From Actinobacillus seminis (GTDB lineage: Bacteria > Pseudomonadota > Gammaproteobacteria > Enterobacterales > Pasteurellaceae), in the NCBI RefSeq assembly GCF_002263215.1, contig NZ_NLFK01000007.1, positions 1 through 64,000 on the forward strand: a stretch of DNA of 64,000 nucleotides. The letters are read 5' to 3'. The translations under genes and the position numbers were made by a program. Below, piece by piece: positions 17,964 to 28,115 of the stretch (position 1 is the stretch's first letter; the number at the start of each line of letters is the position of its first letter). Under the pieces are notes generated by a model. It was not told the origin of the DNA. It saw only the letters and a program-made list of their open reading frames with translations, and searched no databases.

Positions 17964-19001
17964 ATGCGAATTTTAGGCATTGAAACATCTTGTGATGAAA
18001 CCGGCGTGGCGATTTACGACGAAGATCGTGGCTTGATCGCCAATCAATTATATACCCAAATCTCACTGCACGCAGATTATGGTGGCGTGGTACCGGAATT
18101 GGCATCACGAGATCATATCCGCAAAACTGCGCCCTTGATCCAAGCGGCATTACAAGAAGCTAATTTAACCGCGCAAGAAATTGACGGTATTGCTTATACT
18201 TGCGGTCCCGGTCTTGTCGGTGCACTGTTGGTCGGCTCCACCATCGCTCGCTCGCTCGCATATGCTTGGAATGTTCCGGCAGTTGGTGTGCATCATATGG
18301 AAGGGCATTTATTAGCGCCAATGTTAGAAAAAAATGCACCGCACTTTCCTTTTATTGCCTTACTCGTTTCCGGCGGTCACACCCAATTAGTCCGCGTAGA
18401 TGCGGTCGGACAATATCAAGTATTAGGTGAAAGTATTGATGATGCCGCAGGCGAAGCCTTTGATAAAACCGCTAAATTACTGGGACTTGATTACCCCGGC
18501 GGCGCAGCGCTTTCCCGCTTGGCAGAAAAAGGCAATCCAAACCGCTTTCAATTTCCGCGTCCAATGACCGATCGCCCGGGATTGGATTTTAGTTTTTCCG
18601 GTCTGAAAACCTTCGCTGCCAATACTATCGCCCAAACGCTCAAACAAGAAGGCGAATTAAGCGAGCAAAGCAAAGCGGATATTGCGCACGCTTTTCAACA
18701 AGCGGTGGTCGAAACCTTGGCGATTAAATGTCGCCGAGCATTAAAAGAAACCGGTTTTAAACGCTTAGTTATCGCAGGTGGCGTCAGCGCCAACAAAAAA
18801 CTGCGCCAATCCCTAGCAAAATTAATGCAACAACTGGGTGGCGAAGTCTTTTACCCGCAACCACAATTTTGTACCGACAATGGCGCCATGATTGCTTACA
18901 CCGGCTTTTTGCGCTTAAAACAAGGCGAACGAACACCGTTAGAAATCGACGTTAAACCACGCTGGATAATGACCGACCTTCTCCCGTTAAAATCGGCGTA
19001 A
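17964..19001 (+). CDS. tsaD: tRNA N6-adenosine threonylcarbamoyltransferase TsaD
   Basis: Catalytic ASKHA-fold subunit that transfers the threonylcarbamoyl group to A37 of ANN-decoding tRNAs (t6A), working with TsaB, TsaC and TsaE. The 345 residues begin [20 protein letters not shown], with the metal-binding motif HHMEGHL (two histidines) near residue 111, the nucleotide-binding [34 protein letters not shown] and the C-terminal [13 protein letters not shown] and [11 protein letters not shown]. It is divergent from rpsU, a common arrangement in gamma-proteobacteria. Confidence 0.96.
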   Translation: MRILGIETSCDETGVAIYDEDRGLIANQLYTQISLHADYGGVVPELASRDHIRKTAPLIQAALQEANLTAQEIDGIAYTCGPGLVGALLVGSTIARSLAYAWNVPAVGVHHMEGHLLAPMLEKNAPHFPFIALLVSGGHTQLVRVDAVGQYQVLGESIDDAAGEAFDKTAKLLGLDYPGGAALSRLAEKGNPNRFQFPRPMTDRPGLDFSFSGLKTFAANTIAQTLKQEGELSEQSKADIAHAFQQAVVETLAIKCRRALKETGFKRLVIAGGVSANKKLRQSLAKLMQQLGGEVFYPQPQFCTDNGAMIAYTGFLRLKQGERTPLEIDVKPRWIMTDLLPLKSA

Positions 19002-19031
19002 AAATGACCGTACCTTAGGGCAAACAACATT

Positions 19032-19619
19032 ATGGCAAAACTCTATTTTTACTACTCCACCATGAACGCGGGCAAATCCACTACGCTTTTGCAATCAGAT
19101 TACAACTATCGCGAGCGCAACATGAACACCTTAGTCTACACTGCCGCGATCGACGATCGTTTTGGACAAGGGCAAGTCACTTCTCGCATCGGTATTCATC
19201 AAGATGCCAATTTATTTCACAAAAACACCGATTTATTTTTAGAAATCACCACCCATTTGGAACAACAAAAACTGCATTGTATTTTAGTGGACGAAGCGCA
19301 ATTCTTAACTAAAGAACAGGTTTACCAGTTAAGTGACGTGGTGGATAAATTGCGTATTCCGGTTCTTTGTTACGGACTAAGAACCGACTTTCAAGCGGAA
19401 TTATTTGAAGGAAGCCGGTATTTACTTGCATGGGCAGATCAATTAGAAGAGCTAAAAACCATTTGCTACTGCGGACGCAAAGCCAACTTTGTATTGCGCC
19501 TCAATGCACAAGGTGAAGTCGTCAAAGACGGTGAACAAATTCAAATCGGTGGTAACGAACGTTATCTATCTGTCTGTCGCCAACATTATAAAGCAAAAAT
19601 AGAAACATCAAAAAATTGA
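19032..19619 (+). CDS. tdk: Thymidine kinase
   Basis: Type II thymidine kinase (195 residues) that phosphorylates thymidine to dTMP for salvage. It has the P-loop [13 protein letters not shown], the catalytic DEAQFL, the lasso region and a zinc-binding domain ([14 protein letters not shown] with CRQHY near the C-terminus). It starts 30 nt after tsaD and ends at a strong hairpin, so the two may be cotranscribed. Confidence 0.96.
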   Translation: MAKLYFYYSTMNAGKSTTLLQSDYNYRERNMNTLVYTAAIDDRFGQGQVTSRIGIHQDANLFHKNTDLFLEITTHLEQQKLHCILVDEAQFLTKEQVYQLSDVVDKLRIPVLCYGLRTDFQAELFEGSRYLLAWADQLEELKTICYCGRKANFVLRLNAQGEVVKDGEQIQIGGNERYLSVCRQHYKAKIETSKN

Positions 19620-19638
19620 GTGCCGGTTAGGCACTCAA
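19616..19638 (+). terminator. tdk terminator
   Basis: A perfect 9-bp stem TTGAGTGCC / GGCACTCAA with a GGTTA loop overlaps the tdk stop codon and is followed by TTTACG. It can end transcription of tsaD-tdk. Confidence 0.7.
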
Positions 19639-19693
19639 TTTACGAAGTTAATCAGCTTAACGCTTATTTTTATCGACAGTTTATTAGTTGATA

Positions 19694-20742
19694 TTAGTGC
19701 GCTTTCAGTAAATTCCAATATTTCTCGTAAATATCCACCGCTTCTCCGACATCGCCTTGTAAAACTCCTTTTTTGATTTCTTCTTCCGGTGGGAAAAGCA
19801 CCGGGTTTTGCACGATTTCAGGCGATAACAATGCTTTTACCCCCTCATTTGCCATTGAAAAGCCCATACGTTCAATAATCAATTTGGCGTTTTCCGGACG
19901 GAGCAAGAAATCGATAAAGCGATAGGCATTTTGTACATTTTTAGCCCCCTTAGGGATTGCATAATTATCCATCCATAAAATCGCCCCCTCTTTTGGATAA
20001 ACAAATGCCAAATTTGGATTTTCTTTCTCCGCCAGATAAGCTGATCCGTTCCAAATCATACCAAGTGATACCTCGCCCTGTACATAGGGAACTTCAGGAG
20101 AGTCGGAATTAAAGACTGCGACATTAGGTAACAATTGAAGTAACCGATCGTAAGCCGCTTTGATTTCAGGCTCTTTCGTTGTATTAGGCGAGTTTCCATT
20201 TAATAACAATGCGATATGAAATACTTCTCGCGAGTCACTGGTTAATAAAACGTTGCCTTTATAAGCAGGATTCCATAAATCAGCCCAACTTTGCACTTTT
20301 TCTACCGGAACATATTCTTTATTTACAGCAATACCTGTCACCCCATAAATATAAGGCAAAGAATACTGATTTTGTGGATCAAAATCGTTGCCCAATAAGT
20401 AAGTTGGAATTTGATTAAAATTACTCAATTGAGAATGATCCAGCGGTTGCAACATTCCTTCTTTTGCCATCTTCCCTACATAATAACTCGACGGAAATAC
20501 TAAATCATAACCGGCGTTATTCGACAGCAATTTCAATTTAGCATACATTTCTTCATTGCTCTCAAAAGTAGAATAGATAACCTCTATACCGGTTTCTTTT
20601 GTAAACTGAGCAATTAGATTAGAGGGAACATAATCTGTCCAGTTATATACATAAAGTTTTTCATTAGCAAAACCGGATAATGAAAAAAAGAGACAAAAAT
20701 ACAAAAAAGCGACTGAAGTAAACGAAAAATAGATTTTTTCAA
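19694..20742 (-). CDS. potD: Spermidine/putrescine-binding periplasmic protein (PotD-like), apparent frameshift in the signal peptide
   Basis: Polyamine-binding component of a PotABCD-type importer. The mature part follows E. coli PotD closely: [65 protein letters not shown]-type [48 protein letters not shown] and [13 protein letters not shown], with the polyamine-pocket acidic and aromatic residues. The open frame reaches only a weak TTG at 20704. A better start is TTG 20742, with GGGAG 9 nt upstream, encoding [13 protein letters not shown]. One extra T in the T6 run (20703-20708) joins it to [16 protein letters not shown], a proper signal peptide. No potABC genes are adjacent. Confidence 0.85.
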
Positions 20743-20758
20743 TTTAAATTTCTCCCTT

Positions 20759-20773
20759 ATCACAGGCTGTGAT
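20759..20773. promoter_or_regulatory. Dyad between potD and the PuuB-like gene
   Basis: ATCACAGGCTGTGAT is palindromic except for its central base and lies in the shared upstream region of the two divergent polyamine-type genes, directly beside the potD ribosome site. It could be an operator for a common regulator; which one is unknown. Its half-site order (TCACA then TGTGA) is the reverse of a CRP site. Confidence 0.4.
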
Positions 20774-20927
20774 GATAAAAAGTGTAGTTAAAAAGTAATT
20801 TTACAAATTACTGCGAACGACTATAATGTTCCGCTCAAGTATAGCAGATCTTAGCCCCTTTCATAGTGGAAGATTTCACATATTTTACAGTGGTGTAACA
20901 TTTCACCCTTTGCAACAAGACAGGCTT

Positions 20928-22226
20928 ATGAAACTTTTATCCTCTTATCAAGAACATATAAAATCCTATTATTTTGATACTCGAAATCTGTCCTTACGAC
21001 AGCCTACATTAACACACAATCAAACAGCCGATGTATGTGTCATTGGTGCCGGTTTTTGTGGTTTATCTACCGCACTTGAATTAGCAGAACAAGGAAAAAG
21101 CGTTATTGTATTAGAAAGTGCACGAGTCGGATTTGGAGCCTCAGGCCGTAGCGGAGGTCAAGCGATTAACGGGTTTGAAGACGGTATAGACGACTATATC
21201 ACCCAAGTCGGCTTTGAAAACGCCCGTAAGTTATGGGAAATGTCGTTAGAAGCTATCGACATCATTGATGAACGAATTTCAAAATACGACATTCAATGTG
21301 ACTGGAAAAAAGGATATGCTACCTTGGCACTTAATTCTCGCCGAATGGACGATCTCATTGCCATTGAGCAAGTCTGTCGTGAAGCATTTGATTACCCTCA
21401 TATGCAACTATGGGATAAATCACGCTTAGAACAGCATTTAGGCAGTAAAATTTATCAAGGTGCATTATTTGATAGTAATTCCGGTCATCTTCACCCCTTA
21501 AATTATTGTTTAGGTCTGGCTAAAGCCTGTTTACAATCGGGCGTCCAAATTTATGAGCAATCGCCTGTCGTTGATTTACATATTGCAACATCCAAAATCA
21601 CCGTAAAAACCACTTCTGCCTCCGTCGTTGCAAAAGATGTCGTCTTAGCAACAAATGCCTATATTACCACCTTACCTAAAGCTCTGCATCAAGGTATTGC
21701 AACAAAGATTTTGCCGGTAGAAAGTTTTATTATCGCCACCGAACCATTGTCGCAAACCGTCGCAGATTCTATTATCAACAACGGAATGTCTGTTTGCGAT
21801 AACAATTATCTGCTTGATTATTACCGATTAAGTGCGGATAACCGTTTACTCTTTGGTAGCGATTCCAGCTCAGATCATCACATGATCGATATAATGCGAA
21901 AAAATATGTTGCACGTTTTTCCACATTTAGAACAAGTTAAAATTGATTACGGTTGGGGAGGCCCAATTGATATGACCTTAAATGCCAATCCTCATATTGG
22001 CCGTATTAATCCTCATGTCTATTTTGCTCATGGCTATTCCGGTCATGGCGTAGCATTAACCGGTTTGGCCGGACGTATTATCGCGGAAGCGATACTTGGT
22101 AACGATGAACGACTAAGAATATTTGAAATGCTAAAAGTACCTTCTATTTATGGAGGAAAATGGATAAAAAAAGTGGCAACTCGTATTGGGACACAATATT
22201 ATCGCTTCTTAGATAAATTTTGCTAA
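20928..22226 (+). CDS. FAD-dependent oxidoreductase, PuuB-like (gamma-glutamylputrescine oxidase family)
   Basis: DAO-superfamily flavoenzyme. From ATG 20928 it has 432 residues, close to E. coli PuuB (426). The dinucleotide-binding motif is VIGAGFCGLSTALELAEQGK, then VIVLESARVGFGASGRSGGQ, SGHLHPLNYCLGLAKACL, NYLLDYYRLSADNRLLFG and the C-terminal HGYSGHGVALTGLAGRIIAE, all PuuB-like. The open frame extends 34 codons further upstream, but that stretch shows no family similarity and this ATG fits the family N-terminus. It is divergent from potD, which suggests oxidation of putrescine or its gamma-glutamyl derivative. PuuA, C and D are not nearby, so the true substrate is uncertain. Confidence 0.8.
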   Translation: MKLLSSYQEHIKSYYFDTRNLSLRQPTLTHNQTADVCVIGAGFCGLSTALELAEQGKSVIVLESARVGFGASGRSGGQAINGFEDGIDDYITQVGFENARKLWEMSLEAIDIIDERISKYDIQCDWKKGYATLALNSRRMDDLIAIEQVCREAFDYPHMQLWDKSRLEQHLGSKIYQGALFDSNSGHLHPLNYCLGLAKACLQSGVQIYEQSPVVDLHIATSKITVKTTSASVVAKDVVLATNAYITTLPKALHQGIATKILPVESFIIATEPLSQTVADSIINNGMSVCDNNYLLDYYRLSADNRLLFGSDSSSDHHMIDIMRKNMLHVFPHLEQVKIDYGWGGPIDMTLNANPHIGRINPHVYFAHGYSGHGVALTGLAGRIIAEAILGNDERLRIFEMLKVPSIYGGKWIKKVATRIGTQYYRFLDKFC

Positions 22227-22933
22227 AACTTCAAATAAAACGCCTTGGTCAGTTGCATAAATTCATCTGTATATTGATTTTCCGCGTTATAAATATAAAG
22301 TTGCGATCGTTGCGTGGGTTTGGGTTGCAAACCGAAGGTGAGCAACAAGCGTTGTGGCGTTTTGCCTTGTTTAGTGATCACCTCGCAACGTCGCCAACAA
22401 GAAAGTGCGGTCTGTTTTATTAACGTTTCGCCGGCATCAACAGGCAAAATAACATGAATTTGCCCTTGCTCGCTCAAACAATTTGCCGCCAATTGCAACC
22501 AATGGGCATGACTTTGTTGCGTATAGCGCGCTAGCGCTCGTTGCGAGGAGGCACAAGGTTGCGCCGGCGGAAAATAAGGCGGATTGGACACAATAACGTC
22601 GAATTTTTGACCGCACTTTTGGCAAAAATCGTTAATATCTTGATGATACAATGCCATTTTCTCTGCCCAAGGCGATGCCTGAATATTTTCTCGGGCTTGC
22701 AAAAAAGCGTCAGTATCCAATTCCAGCGCACTAATACGGGCACGTTCCGACGTACGTTGCGCTAACATTAAAGCAATCAATCCGCTGCCGCAACCCAAAT
22801 CCAATAACCGTTCGCCCGGCGTAATATCCGCCCAAGCGCCCAGTAAAATCCCATCCGTTCCCACTTTCATAGCACAGCACTGATGATTAACATAAAATTG
22901 TTTAAAGCGAAATCCGCTTTTTGGTTGGTGCAT
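22223..22933 (-). CDS. trmN6: tRNA1(Val) (adenine-37-N6)-methyltransferase TrmN6 (YfiC)
   Basis: SAM-dependent methyltransferase acting on A37 of tRNA-Val. From ATG 22933 it has 236 residues: GFRFKQFYVNHQCCAMKVGT, DGILLGAWADI, the SAM-binding LLDLGCGSGLIALMLAQR and the N6-adenine catalytic motif VIVSNPPYF. The open frame continues upstream to 23071, but this would run across the srmB start and its promoter. It is divergent from srmB as in E. coli and overlaps the end of the convergent oxidase gene by 4 nt. Confidence 0.92.
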   Translation of the reverse strand: MHQPKSGFRFKQFYVNHQCCAMKVGTDGILLGAWADITPGERLLDLGCGSGLIALMLAQRTSERARISALELDTDAFLQARENIQASPWAEKMALYHQDINDFCQKCGQKFDVIVSNPPYFPPAQPCASSQRALARYTQQSHAHWLQLAANCLSEQGQIHVILPVDAGETLIKQTALSCWRRCEVITKQGKTPQRLLLTFGLQPKPTQRSQLYIYNAENQYTDEFMQLTKAFYLKF

Positions 22934-22950
22934 AAATATCTCAAAAATCC

Positions 22951-22998
22951 ACCGCACTTTATCAGCAAAGTGCGGTATAATCAGGGTCAAATTTGACC
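22951..22998 (+). promoter_or_regulatory. trmN6/srmB divergent control region: inverted uptake signals and a 14-bp palindrome
   Basis: Two head-to-head uptake signals (ACCGCACTT at 22951-22959, AAGTGCGGT at 22968-22976) run into a perfect TATAAT (22976-22981) that can serve as the -10 box of srmB. A perfect palindrome GGTCAAATTTGACC follows at 22985-22998, between this -10 and the srmB ATG. Confidence 0.5.
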
Positions 22999-23015
22999 TT
23001 ATAGTAACAAGAAAT

Positions 23016-24404
23016 ATGACCATAACACAATTTGAAGATTTTGATTTAGCGCCGGAATTATTACGCGCCATTGCACAAAAAGGCTACACTCGCCCCACCG
23101 CCATTCAAGCACAAACCGTTCCAGCGGCAATGGAGGCGCGCGATATTTTAGGTTCTGCGCCAACCGGAACGGGAAAAACTGTGGCGTTTTTATTGCCCGC
23201 ACTGCAACACTTGCTCGATTATCCTCGTCGCAAACCCGGTGCACCGCGCGTATTAGTCCTCACGCCGACACGTGAATTGGCAATGCAAGTCGCACAACAA
23301 ACTAAAGATTTGGCACAATTTACCTCATTAAAAATCGCCACCATTACCGGCGGCGTGGCTTATCAAAATCACGGTGAAATTTTTAACCATAATCAAGATA
23401 TCGTGGTCGCCACACCAGGACGCTTGTTGCAATACATCAAAGAAGAAAATTTTGATTGTCGCGCCGTGGAAATTTTAATTTTTGACGAAGCCGATCGAAT
23501 GCTGCAAATGGGCTTTGGGCAAGATGCGGAAAAAATTGCTGCCGAAACTCGCTGGCGCAAACAAACGTTTTTATTTTCCGCTACGTTAGAGGGCGAATTA
23601 TTAACCGATTTTGCCGCGCGTTTACTTAACGATCCTCTTGAAATTGATGCAGAACCCAGTCGTCGTGAACGCAAAAAAATTCAGCAATGGTATTATCACG
23701 CCGACAGCCAAGAACATAAAATCAAATTGCTGGCACGTTTTATCGAACAAGAACAGGTGACGCGCGGTATTGTGTTTGTGCGTCGGCGGGAAGATGTGCG
23801 CAAACTGTCGGAAACCTTACGCAAACGTGGAATTCGCAGTACGTATTTGGAAGGCGAAATGGCGCAAACCCAGCGCAACAATGCTATCGATAAACTGAAA
23901 AATGGCGTGGTGACCGTTTTGGCAGCAACGGATGTAGCGGCGCGCGGAATTGATATTGAAGATGTCAGCCACGTGATGAATTTCGATTTGCCTTATAGCG
24001 CAGATACTTATTTGCATCGTATCGGACGTACTGCGCGAGCCGGTAAAAAAGGCGCAGCGGTGTCCTTTGTGGAAGCTCATGATTATAAATTATTGGGAAA
24101 AATTAAACGTTATACGCAGGAAATTTTAAAAGCGCGCATCTTGGAAGGACTTGAGCCACGAACCAAACCGCCAAAAGATGGTGAAATCAAAACCGTGAGC
24201 AAAAAACAAAAAGCGCGTCTAAAAGAAAAACGCGAAGAAAAGAAAAAGGCGAAACAGAAAAAAGTGAAAATTCGCCATAAAGACAGTAAAAATATCGGAA
24301 AACGTCGCAAACCAAGCGTTGAAAATGCACATTCAGAAAAGGCCAATATCGCTGAAAAAGCAAACAAAAAAGCCAAAAGCGCGGTCAATTCTGAACAAGT
24401 TTAA
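23016..24404 (+). CDS. srmB: ATP-dependent RNA helicase SrmB
   Basis: DEAD-box helicase that assists early 50S ribosome assembly. The 462 residues show the Q motif (KGYTRPTAIQ), motif I GSAPTGTGKT, Ia TPTRELAMQV, GG/ATPGRLLQY, motif II DEADRM, III SAT, IV GIVFVRRRED, V ATDVAARGIDI and VI HRIGRTARAG. The C-terminal 95 residues are a highly basic Lys/Arg/Glu tail ending like E. coli SrmB (HKDSKNIGKRRKPS), probably for RNA contact. Gene order (trmN6 divergent) agrees. Confidence 0.95.
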   Translation: MTITQFEDFDLAPELLRAIAQKGYTRPTAIQAQTVPAAMEARDILGSAPTGTGKTVAFLLPALQHLLDYPRRKPGAPRVLVLTPTRELAMQVAQQTKDLAQFTSLKIATITGGVAYQNHGEIFNHNQDIVVATPGRLLQYIKEENFDCRAVEILIFDEADRMLQMGFGQDAEKIAAETRWRKQTFLFSATLEGELLTDFAARLLNDPLEIDAEPSRRERKKIQQWYYHADSQEHKIKLLARFIEQEQVTRGIVFVRRREDVRKLSETLRKRGIRSTYLEGEMAQTQRNNAIDKLKNGVVTVLAATDVAARGIDIEDVSHVMNFDLPYSADTYLHRIGRTARAGKKGAAVSFVEAHDYKLLGKIKRYTQEILKARILEGLEPRTKPPKDGEIKTVSKKQKARLKEKREEKKKAKQKKVKIRHKDSKNIGKRRKPSVENAHSEKANIAEKANKKAKSAVNSEQV

Positions 24405-24534
24405 GATGATTGATGGTGGAGTTTTATTTCCAATTGGAGTTATGATCACCTGCGCCTTTGGTTTATCGTGCCGAAGTACTATAAACAAAGATGAAAAAAC
24501 CTTGCCGGTTTTACCGACAAAGTCGTCTTTTGCA

Positions 24535-25995
24535 TTATTTATGCGGAATATTGGCGAGTAATTTGGTCAATAATTGCCAATAGGTTTGTACCGCCGGAAT
24601 ATGCACTTTTTCATCCGGTGAGTGTGCGTTTACAATCGTCGGTCCAATAGAAACCACGTCTAATTCCGGATAGATTTTTTTCAATAATCCGCATTCCAAT
24701 CCGGCGTGGATAACCTTGATCGCGGGAGTATAGCCTAACACTTCCGCATAAGACTGTTCGGTCAAGGCTAAAATTTCGCTTTCTCTTTGCGGCTCCCAGC
24801 CCGGATATGCACCGGAAAAACTCACCTGCGCGCCGGAAAGAGTTGCTAAAGAGCGTAATAAAGACTCCACATACTCACGTCCGCTTTCAATTAATGAACG
24901 CAGCAAAATAGTACCGATGATGCGATCTTCCTCGGTTTTAAGTACACCAATACTTAGCGACGTTTCCACCACACCTTCAACCACATCACTATAGCGAATA
25001 ACGCCATTTGGCAGCAAATTCCATAAATTCACTGCTGATACCATCGTTTTCGCCGAAAAAACTCGAACCGGTTTTGCACAAGGTTGTAGCGTTAAGGCAA
25101 GATTTTTTTCCACTAACGCTAATTCGCTTTGCAATAACACCGCAAAATTTTTCACCGCACTTTGCAAAATTTCAATGTCCCCATCAAAACATAAGGTCGC
25201 AAAGGCTTCGCGCGGAATGGCATTGCGTACGGAACCGCCACGAATTTCACTTAACGCGAAAGCAAAGTGCGGTTGTTTCTGCTGCAATTCCGCTAAAAAA
25301 CGCGCCATCAATTTGATTGCACTGGCACGCCCGGTGTGAATATCACAACCGGAATGTCCGCCATTTAATCCTTTTAAGCTCACTTGGTAACTGTGAGTAA
25401 ATCCATTGGTTTCCCATTCAATTGGCTGCGTTAACTCCGCATTTTCCCCGCCGGCACAACCAATATAAATCTCTCCGTTTTCTTCGGTATCCGTATTGAT
25501 CATAATTTGACTTTGTAACCAGTTCGGACGCAATCCCAGCGCACCTTCCATGCCCTGTTCTTCGGTCATGGTCAATAAAACTTCCAACTCCGGATGCGCC
25601 AGATCATCGCCGGCAAGCACCGCCAACGCCGACGCCATACCAATACCGTTATCGGAACCCAAGGTCGTCCCTTTGGCGCGAACCCATTCACCATCAACAT
25701 AAGGTCGGATCGGATCTTGAGTAAAATCATGTTGAGTATCTTCATTTGCCTGCGGCACCATATCCAAATGTGCCTGCAACACTACTGATTTGCGGTTTTC
25801 CATACCGGCTGTTGCCGGTTTTCGGATTAACACATTCCCCACCTCATCACGTTGTACAAAAAATTGTTTTTGTTTTGCCCATTCGACAATAAATTCAGCC
25901 AGTTTTTCTTCATGATATGAGGGATGCGGAATCGCACAAATTTGCTCAAACCATTGCCACAACAGTTTTGGTTGTAATTGTGTAATTTCAGACAT
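24535..25995 (-). CDS. pepD: Cytosol non-specific dipeptidase (aminoacyl-histidine dipeptidase) PepD
   Basis: M20-family zinc peptidase that cleaves dipeptides such as Xaa-His; 486 residues, as in E. coli PepD (485). Metal-site segments are [58 protein letters not shown] and the late [11 protein letters not shown]. The lid-domain segment [19 protein letters not shown] lies between. A GGAG site precedes the ATG. It is divergent from gpt, the arrangement seen in E. coli. Confidence 0.95.
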   Translation of the reverse strand: MSEITQLQPKLLWQWFEQICAIPHPSYHEEKLAEFIVEWAKQKQFFVQRDEVGNVLIRKPATAGMENRKSVVLQAHLDMVPQANEDTQHDFTQDPIRPYVDGEWVRAKGTTLGSDNGIGMASALAVLAGDDLAHPELEVLLTMTEEQGMEGALGLRPNWLQSQIMINTDTEENGEIYIGCAGGENAELTQPIEWETNGFTHSYQVSLKGLNGGHSGCDIHTGRASAIKLMARFLAELQQKQPHFAFALSEIRGGSVRNAIPREAFATLCFDGDIEILQSAVKNFAVLLQSELALVEKNLALTLQPCAKPVRVFSAKTMVSAVNLWNLLPNGVIRYSDVVEGVVETSLSIGVLKTEEDRIIGTILLRSLIESGREYVESLLRSLATLSGAQVSFSGAYPGWEPQRESEILALTEQSYAEVLGYTPAIKVIHAGLECGLLKKIYPELDVVSIGPTIVNAHSPDEKVHIPAVQTYWQLLTKLLANIPHK

Positions 25996-26118
25996 TTTTT
26001 TCTCCTTAAAATGTGAAAAAATTCGTCAAAATAATAGCATAAAAATGTATTTCGAGTTATCCTATTGCAATTTTATTTATCAGTCGGTTATCAACCTACA
26101 TTTTATTTAAGGTGAATT

Positions 26119-26583
26119 ATGAGCGAAAAATATGTGGTAACTTGGGATATGTTTCAAATGCACGCCCGCAAATTAGCAGAACGTTTACTTCCCGCAACAC
26201 AATGGAAAGGAATTATTGCTGTCAGCCGCGGCGGATTATTTCCTGCAGCAGTTTTAGCGCGCGAACTTGGTTTACGCCACGTAGATACCGTGTGTATTTC
26301 CAGCTATGATCACAACAAACAAGGTGAATTAACCGTATTACACGCCGCACAAGTAGAAAATGGCGGGGAAGGTTTTATTGTAGTTGATGATTTAGTAGAC
26401 ACCGGCAATACCGCGCGTGCAATCCGTGAATTGTATCCTAATGCGCGCTTTGTCACCGTTTTTGCCAAACCTGCCGGTGAAAACTTAGTAGATGATTTTG
26501 TGGTAGAAATTCCACAAAATACTTGGATTGAACAACCTTGGGATATGGGAGTTACGTTTGTCCCGCCATTGGCAAGAAAATAG
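26119..26583 (+). CDS. gpt: Xanthine-guanine phosphoribosyltransferase
   Basis: Purine salvage enzyme (154 residues) that converts guanine, xanthine or hypoxanthine plus PRPP to the nucleotide. It shows [22 protein letters not shown], the PRPP-binding loop [17 protein letters not shown] and the C-terminal [15 protein letters not shown] that closes over the base. The start ATG has an AAGGTGA site. It ends before a clear hairpin terminator. Confidence 0.96.
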   Translation: MSEKYVVTWDMFQMHARKLAERLLPATQWKGIIAVSRGGLFPAAVLARELGLRHVDTVCISSYDHNKQGELTVLHAAQVENGGEGFIVVDDLVDTGNTARAIRELYPNARFVTVFAKPAGENLVDDFVVEIPQNTWIEQPWDMGVTFVPPLARK

Positions 26584-26600
26584 TTTTAAGCTTTTCAAAT

Positions 26601-26633
26601 AAAAATCCGCACGTAATAAATATGCGGATTTTT
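26601..26633 (+). terminator. gpt/uspA bidirectional terminator
   Basis: AAAAATCCGCA (26601-26611) and TGCGGATTTTT (26623-26633) form a perfect 11-bp stem with T runs on both strands, between the convergent gpt and uspA genes. Confidence 0.85.
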
Positions 26634-26660
26634 ATTCAAATCTAATAACTCAAAGCTCGT

Positions 26661-27086
26661 TTATTCTTCACGCAAAGGGACAACTAACATATCAACAGTG
26701 ATAGTGTTCATCACTTGACGTGTGGAAGACATCAATTTGCTCCAAAAATCTTGGTGATGTCCGGTCACTAATAAATCCACATCATATTGCTCAATTGCAT
26801 CAGATAAAACTTGACCTAAATCACCACTACCGCTTAGTTTTTCAGATACCGGATAAGCGGATTTTTCCGCTAATTGAACTAGCGCTTGGTGCGTTTCCGT
26901 TGAAATACGATCTTGCATCGAAGACATATTCACATCAATTAATCCGGTATAAAGATCAGAGAAATTGACATCTACATGAATAATTGAAAGTTTCGCCTCA
27001 TGTCTTTCAGCGACACCGGCGGCTTTTTCCAACAAAAACGGACTTTCTTCAGAAAGATCTACGGCTACTAATACATGTTTATACAT
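26661..27086 (-). CDS. uspA: Universal stress protein A
   Basis: Small cytoplasmic stress protein, 141 residues. It begins [20 protein letters not shown] and carries the usual Usp fold, with [20 protein letters not shown] and the C-terminal [11 protein letters not shown]. The UspA subgroup lacks the ATP-binding GxGxxG of UspFG types; none is seen here. It is a single gene with a GGAG site, convergent with gpt. Confidence 0.93.
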   Translation of the reverse strand: MYKHVLVAVDLSEESPFLLEKAAGVAERHEAKLSIIHVDVNFSDLYTGLIDVNMSSMQDRISTETHQALVQLAEKSAYPVSEKLSGSGDLGQVLSDAIEQYDVDLLVTGHHQDFWSKLMSSTRQVMNTITVDMLVVPLREE

Positions 27087-27274
27087 AATCGACTCCTTAT
27101 CTGATCTTGGACTTAATTACCTCTTGTTGAAATCATAGTAGCATTCTTCCTGTAAAAAAAATATGCCCTTGATCACGTTTTCGAAAAAAAGGTTAGATTT
27201 TTTCATCTTTATTTTGCCTTCCAGCCGGATTAGGATAAAATTTCCGCCATAGTCTATCATTTCGGAATGAAAAT

Positions 27275-28069
27275 ATGTCACATAGCATACAAGATTTTAT
27301 CCGGCTAATTGCGCAACTTCGTGATAAAGAAAACGGTTGTCCTTGGGATTTAGCACAAGATTATCGCAGTATGATCCCCTGTTTATTGGAAGAAAGTTAT
27401 GAAGTGGTTGACGCCATTGAGAAAGAGCAAGTTGATGATTTAAAAGAAGAACTTGGCGATTTATTATTACAAGCGGTGTTTTTAAGCCAATTAGCCCGCG
27501 AAGAAGGAAAATTTACCTTTGAGGATGTGGTCGATAATGTCAGTCGTAAAATTATTCGGCGCCATCCTCATGTTTTCGGCGAACAAAAAGCACAAAATGC
27601 CGCGCAAGCTTTGCAAAATTGGGATGCGGTTAAAGCAGGCGAAAATCAACAAAAAGGACATCAGTCTATTTTAGACAATACGCCGTCGGCATTTCCTGCT
27701 TTAATGCGCGCGCAAAAATTGCAAAAACGCTGCGCCAAAGTCGGTTTTGATTGGCAGGAAATTGAGCCTGTATTTGACAAAGTGAAAGAAGAATTGGATG
27801 AAGTGCGGTCGGAATTTCAGAAATTCCCACAAGATCCGCAAAAAATTGCTGAAGAAATAGGCGATTTATTATTTGCTACCGTCAATTTAAGTCGCCATTT
27901 ACATTGTTCCGCGGAAGAAAGTTTGCGCCAAGCCAACTTAAAATTTGAACGACGTTTTCGTTTAGTGGAGCAAAAACTGAAAGCACAAGGTAAATCTGTT
28001 GAGCAAAGCTCTTTGCCGGAAATGGATGTGCTATGGGATGAAGTGAAAAAAGAAGAAAAAGCCAAATAA
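27275..28069 (+). CDS. mazG: Nucleoside triphosphate pyrophosphohydrolase MazG
   Basis: House-cleaning NTP pyrophosphatase, 264 residues, with two MazG domains. The first has [40 protein letters not shown] and DLLLQAVF (EExxD-type magnesium site); the second has [15 protein letters not shown] and [16 protein letters not shown]. It hydrolyses aberrant or excess NTPs and is linked to (p)ppGpp control in E. coli. It is transcribed alone, convergent with hslO. Confidence 0.94.
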   Translation: MSHSIQDFIRLIAQLRDKENGCPWDLAQDYRSMIPCLLEESYEVVDAIEKEQVDDLKEELGDLLLQAVFLSQLAREEGKFTFEDVVDNVSRKIIRRHPHVFGEQKAQNAAQALQNWDAVKAGENQQKGHQSILDNTPSAFPALMRAQKLQKRCAKVGFDWQEIEPVFDKVKEELDEVRSEFQKFPQDPQKIAEEIGDLLFATVNLSRHLHCSAEESLRQANLKFERRFRLVEQKLKAQGKSVEQSSLPEMDVLWDEVKKEEKAK

Positions 28070-28077
28070 AGGAAAGC

Positions 28078-28099
28078 GTTAACTTGTTATCAAGTTAAC
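28078..28099. terminator. mazG/hslO terminator
   Basis: A perfect 9-bp stem GTTAACTTG / CAAGTTAAC with a TTAT loop, followed by ACTTTTTC on the plus strand, between convergent mazG and hslO. Confidence 0.7.
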
Positions 28100-28115
28100 A
28101 CTTTTTCAAACGCGA

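Noticed and set aside
22223-23071. Longer TrmN6 start at 23071
   Set aside because: It would run through the srmB start and promoter; the family N-terminus begins at the ATG at 22933.
24405-24534. Small open frame linking the srmB tail to the pepD 3' end
   Set aside because: Most of it overlaps srmB in another frame; no ribosome site or recognisable motif.
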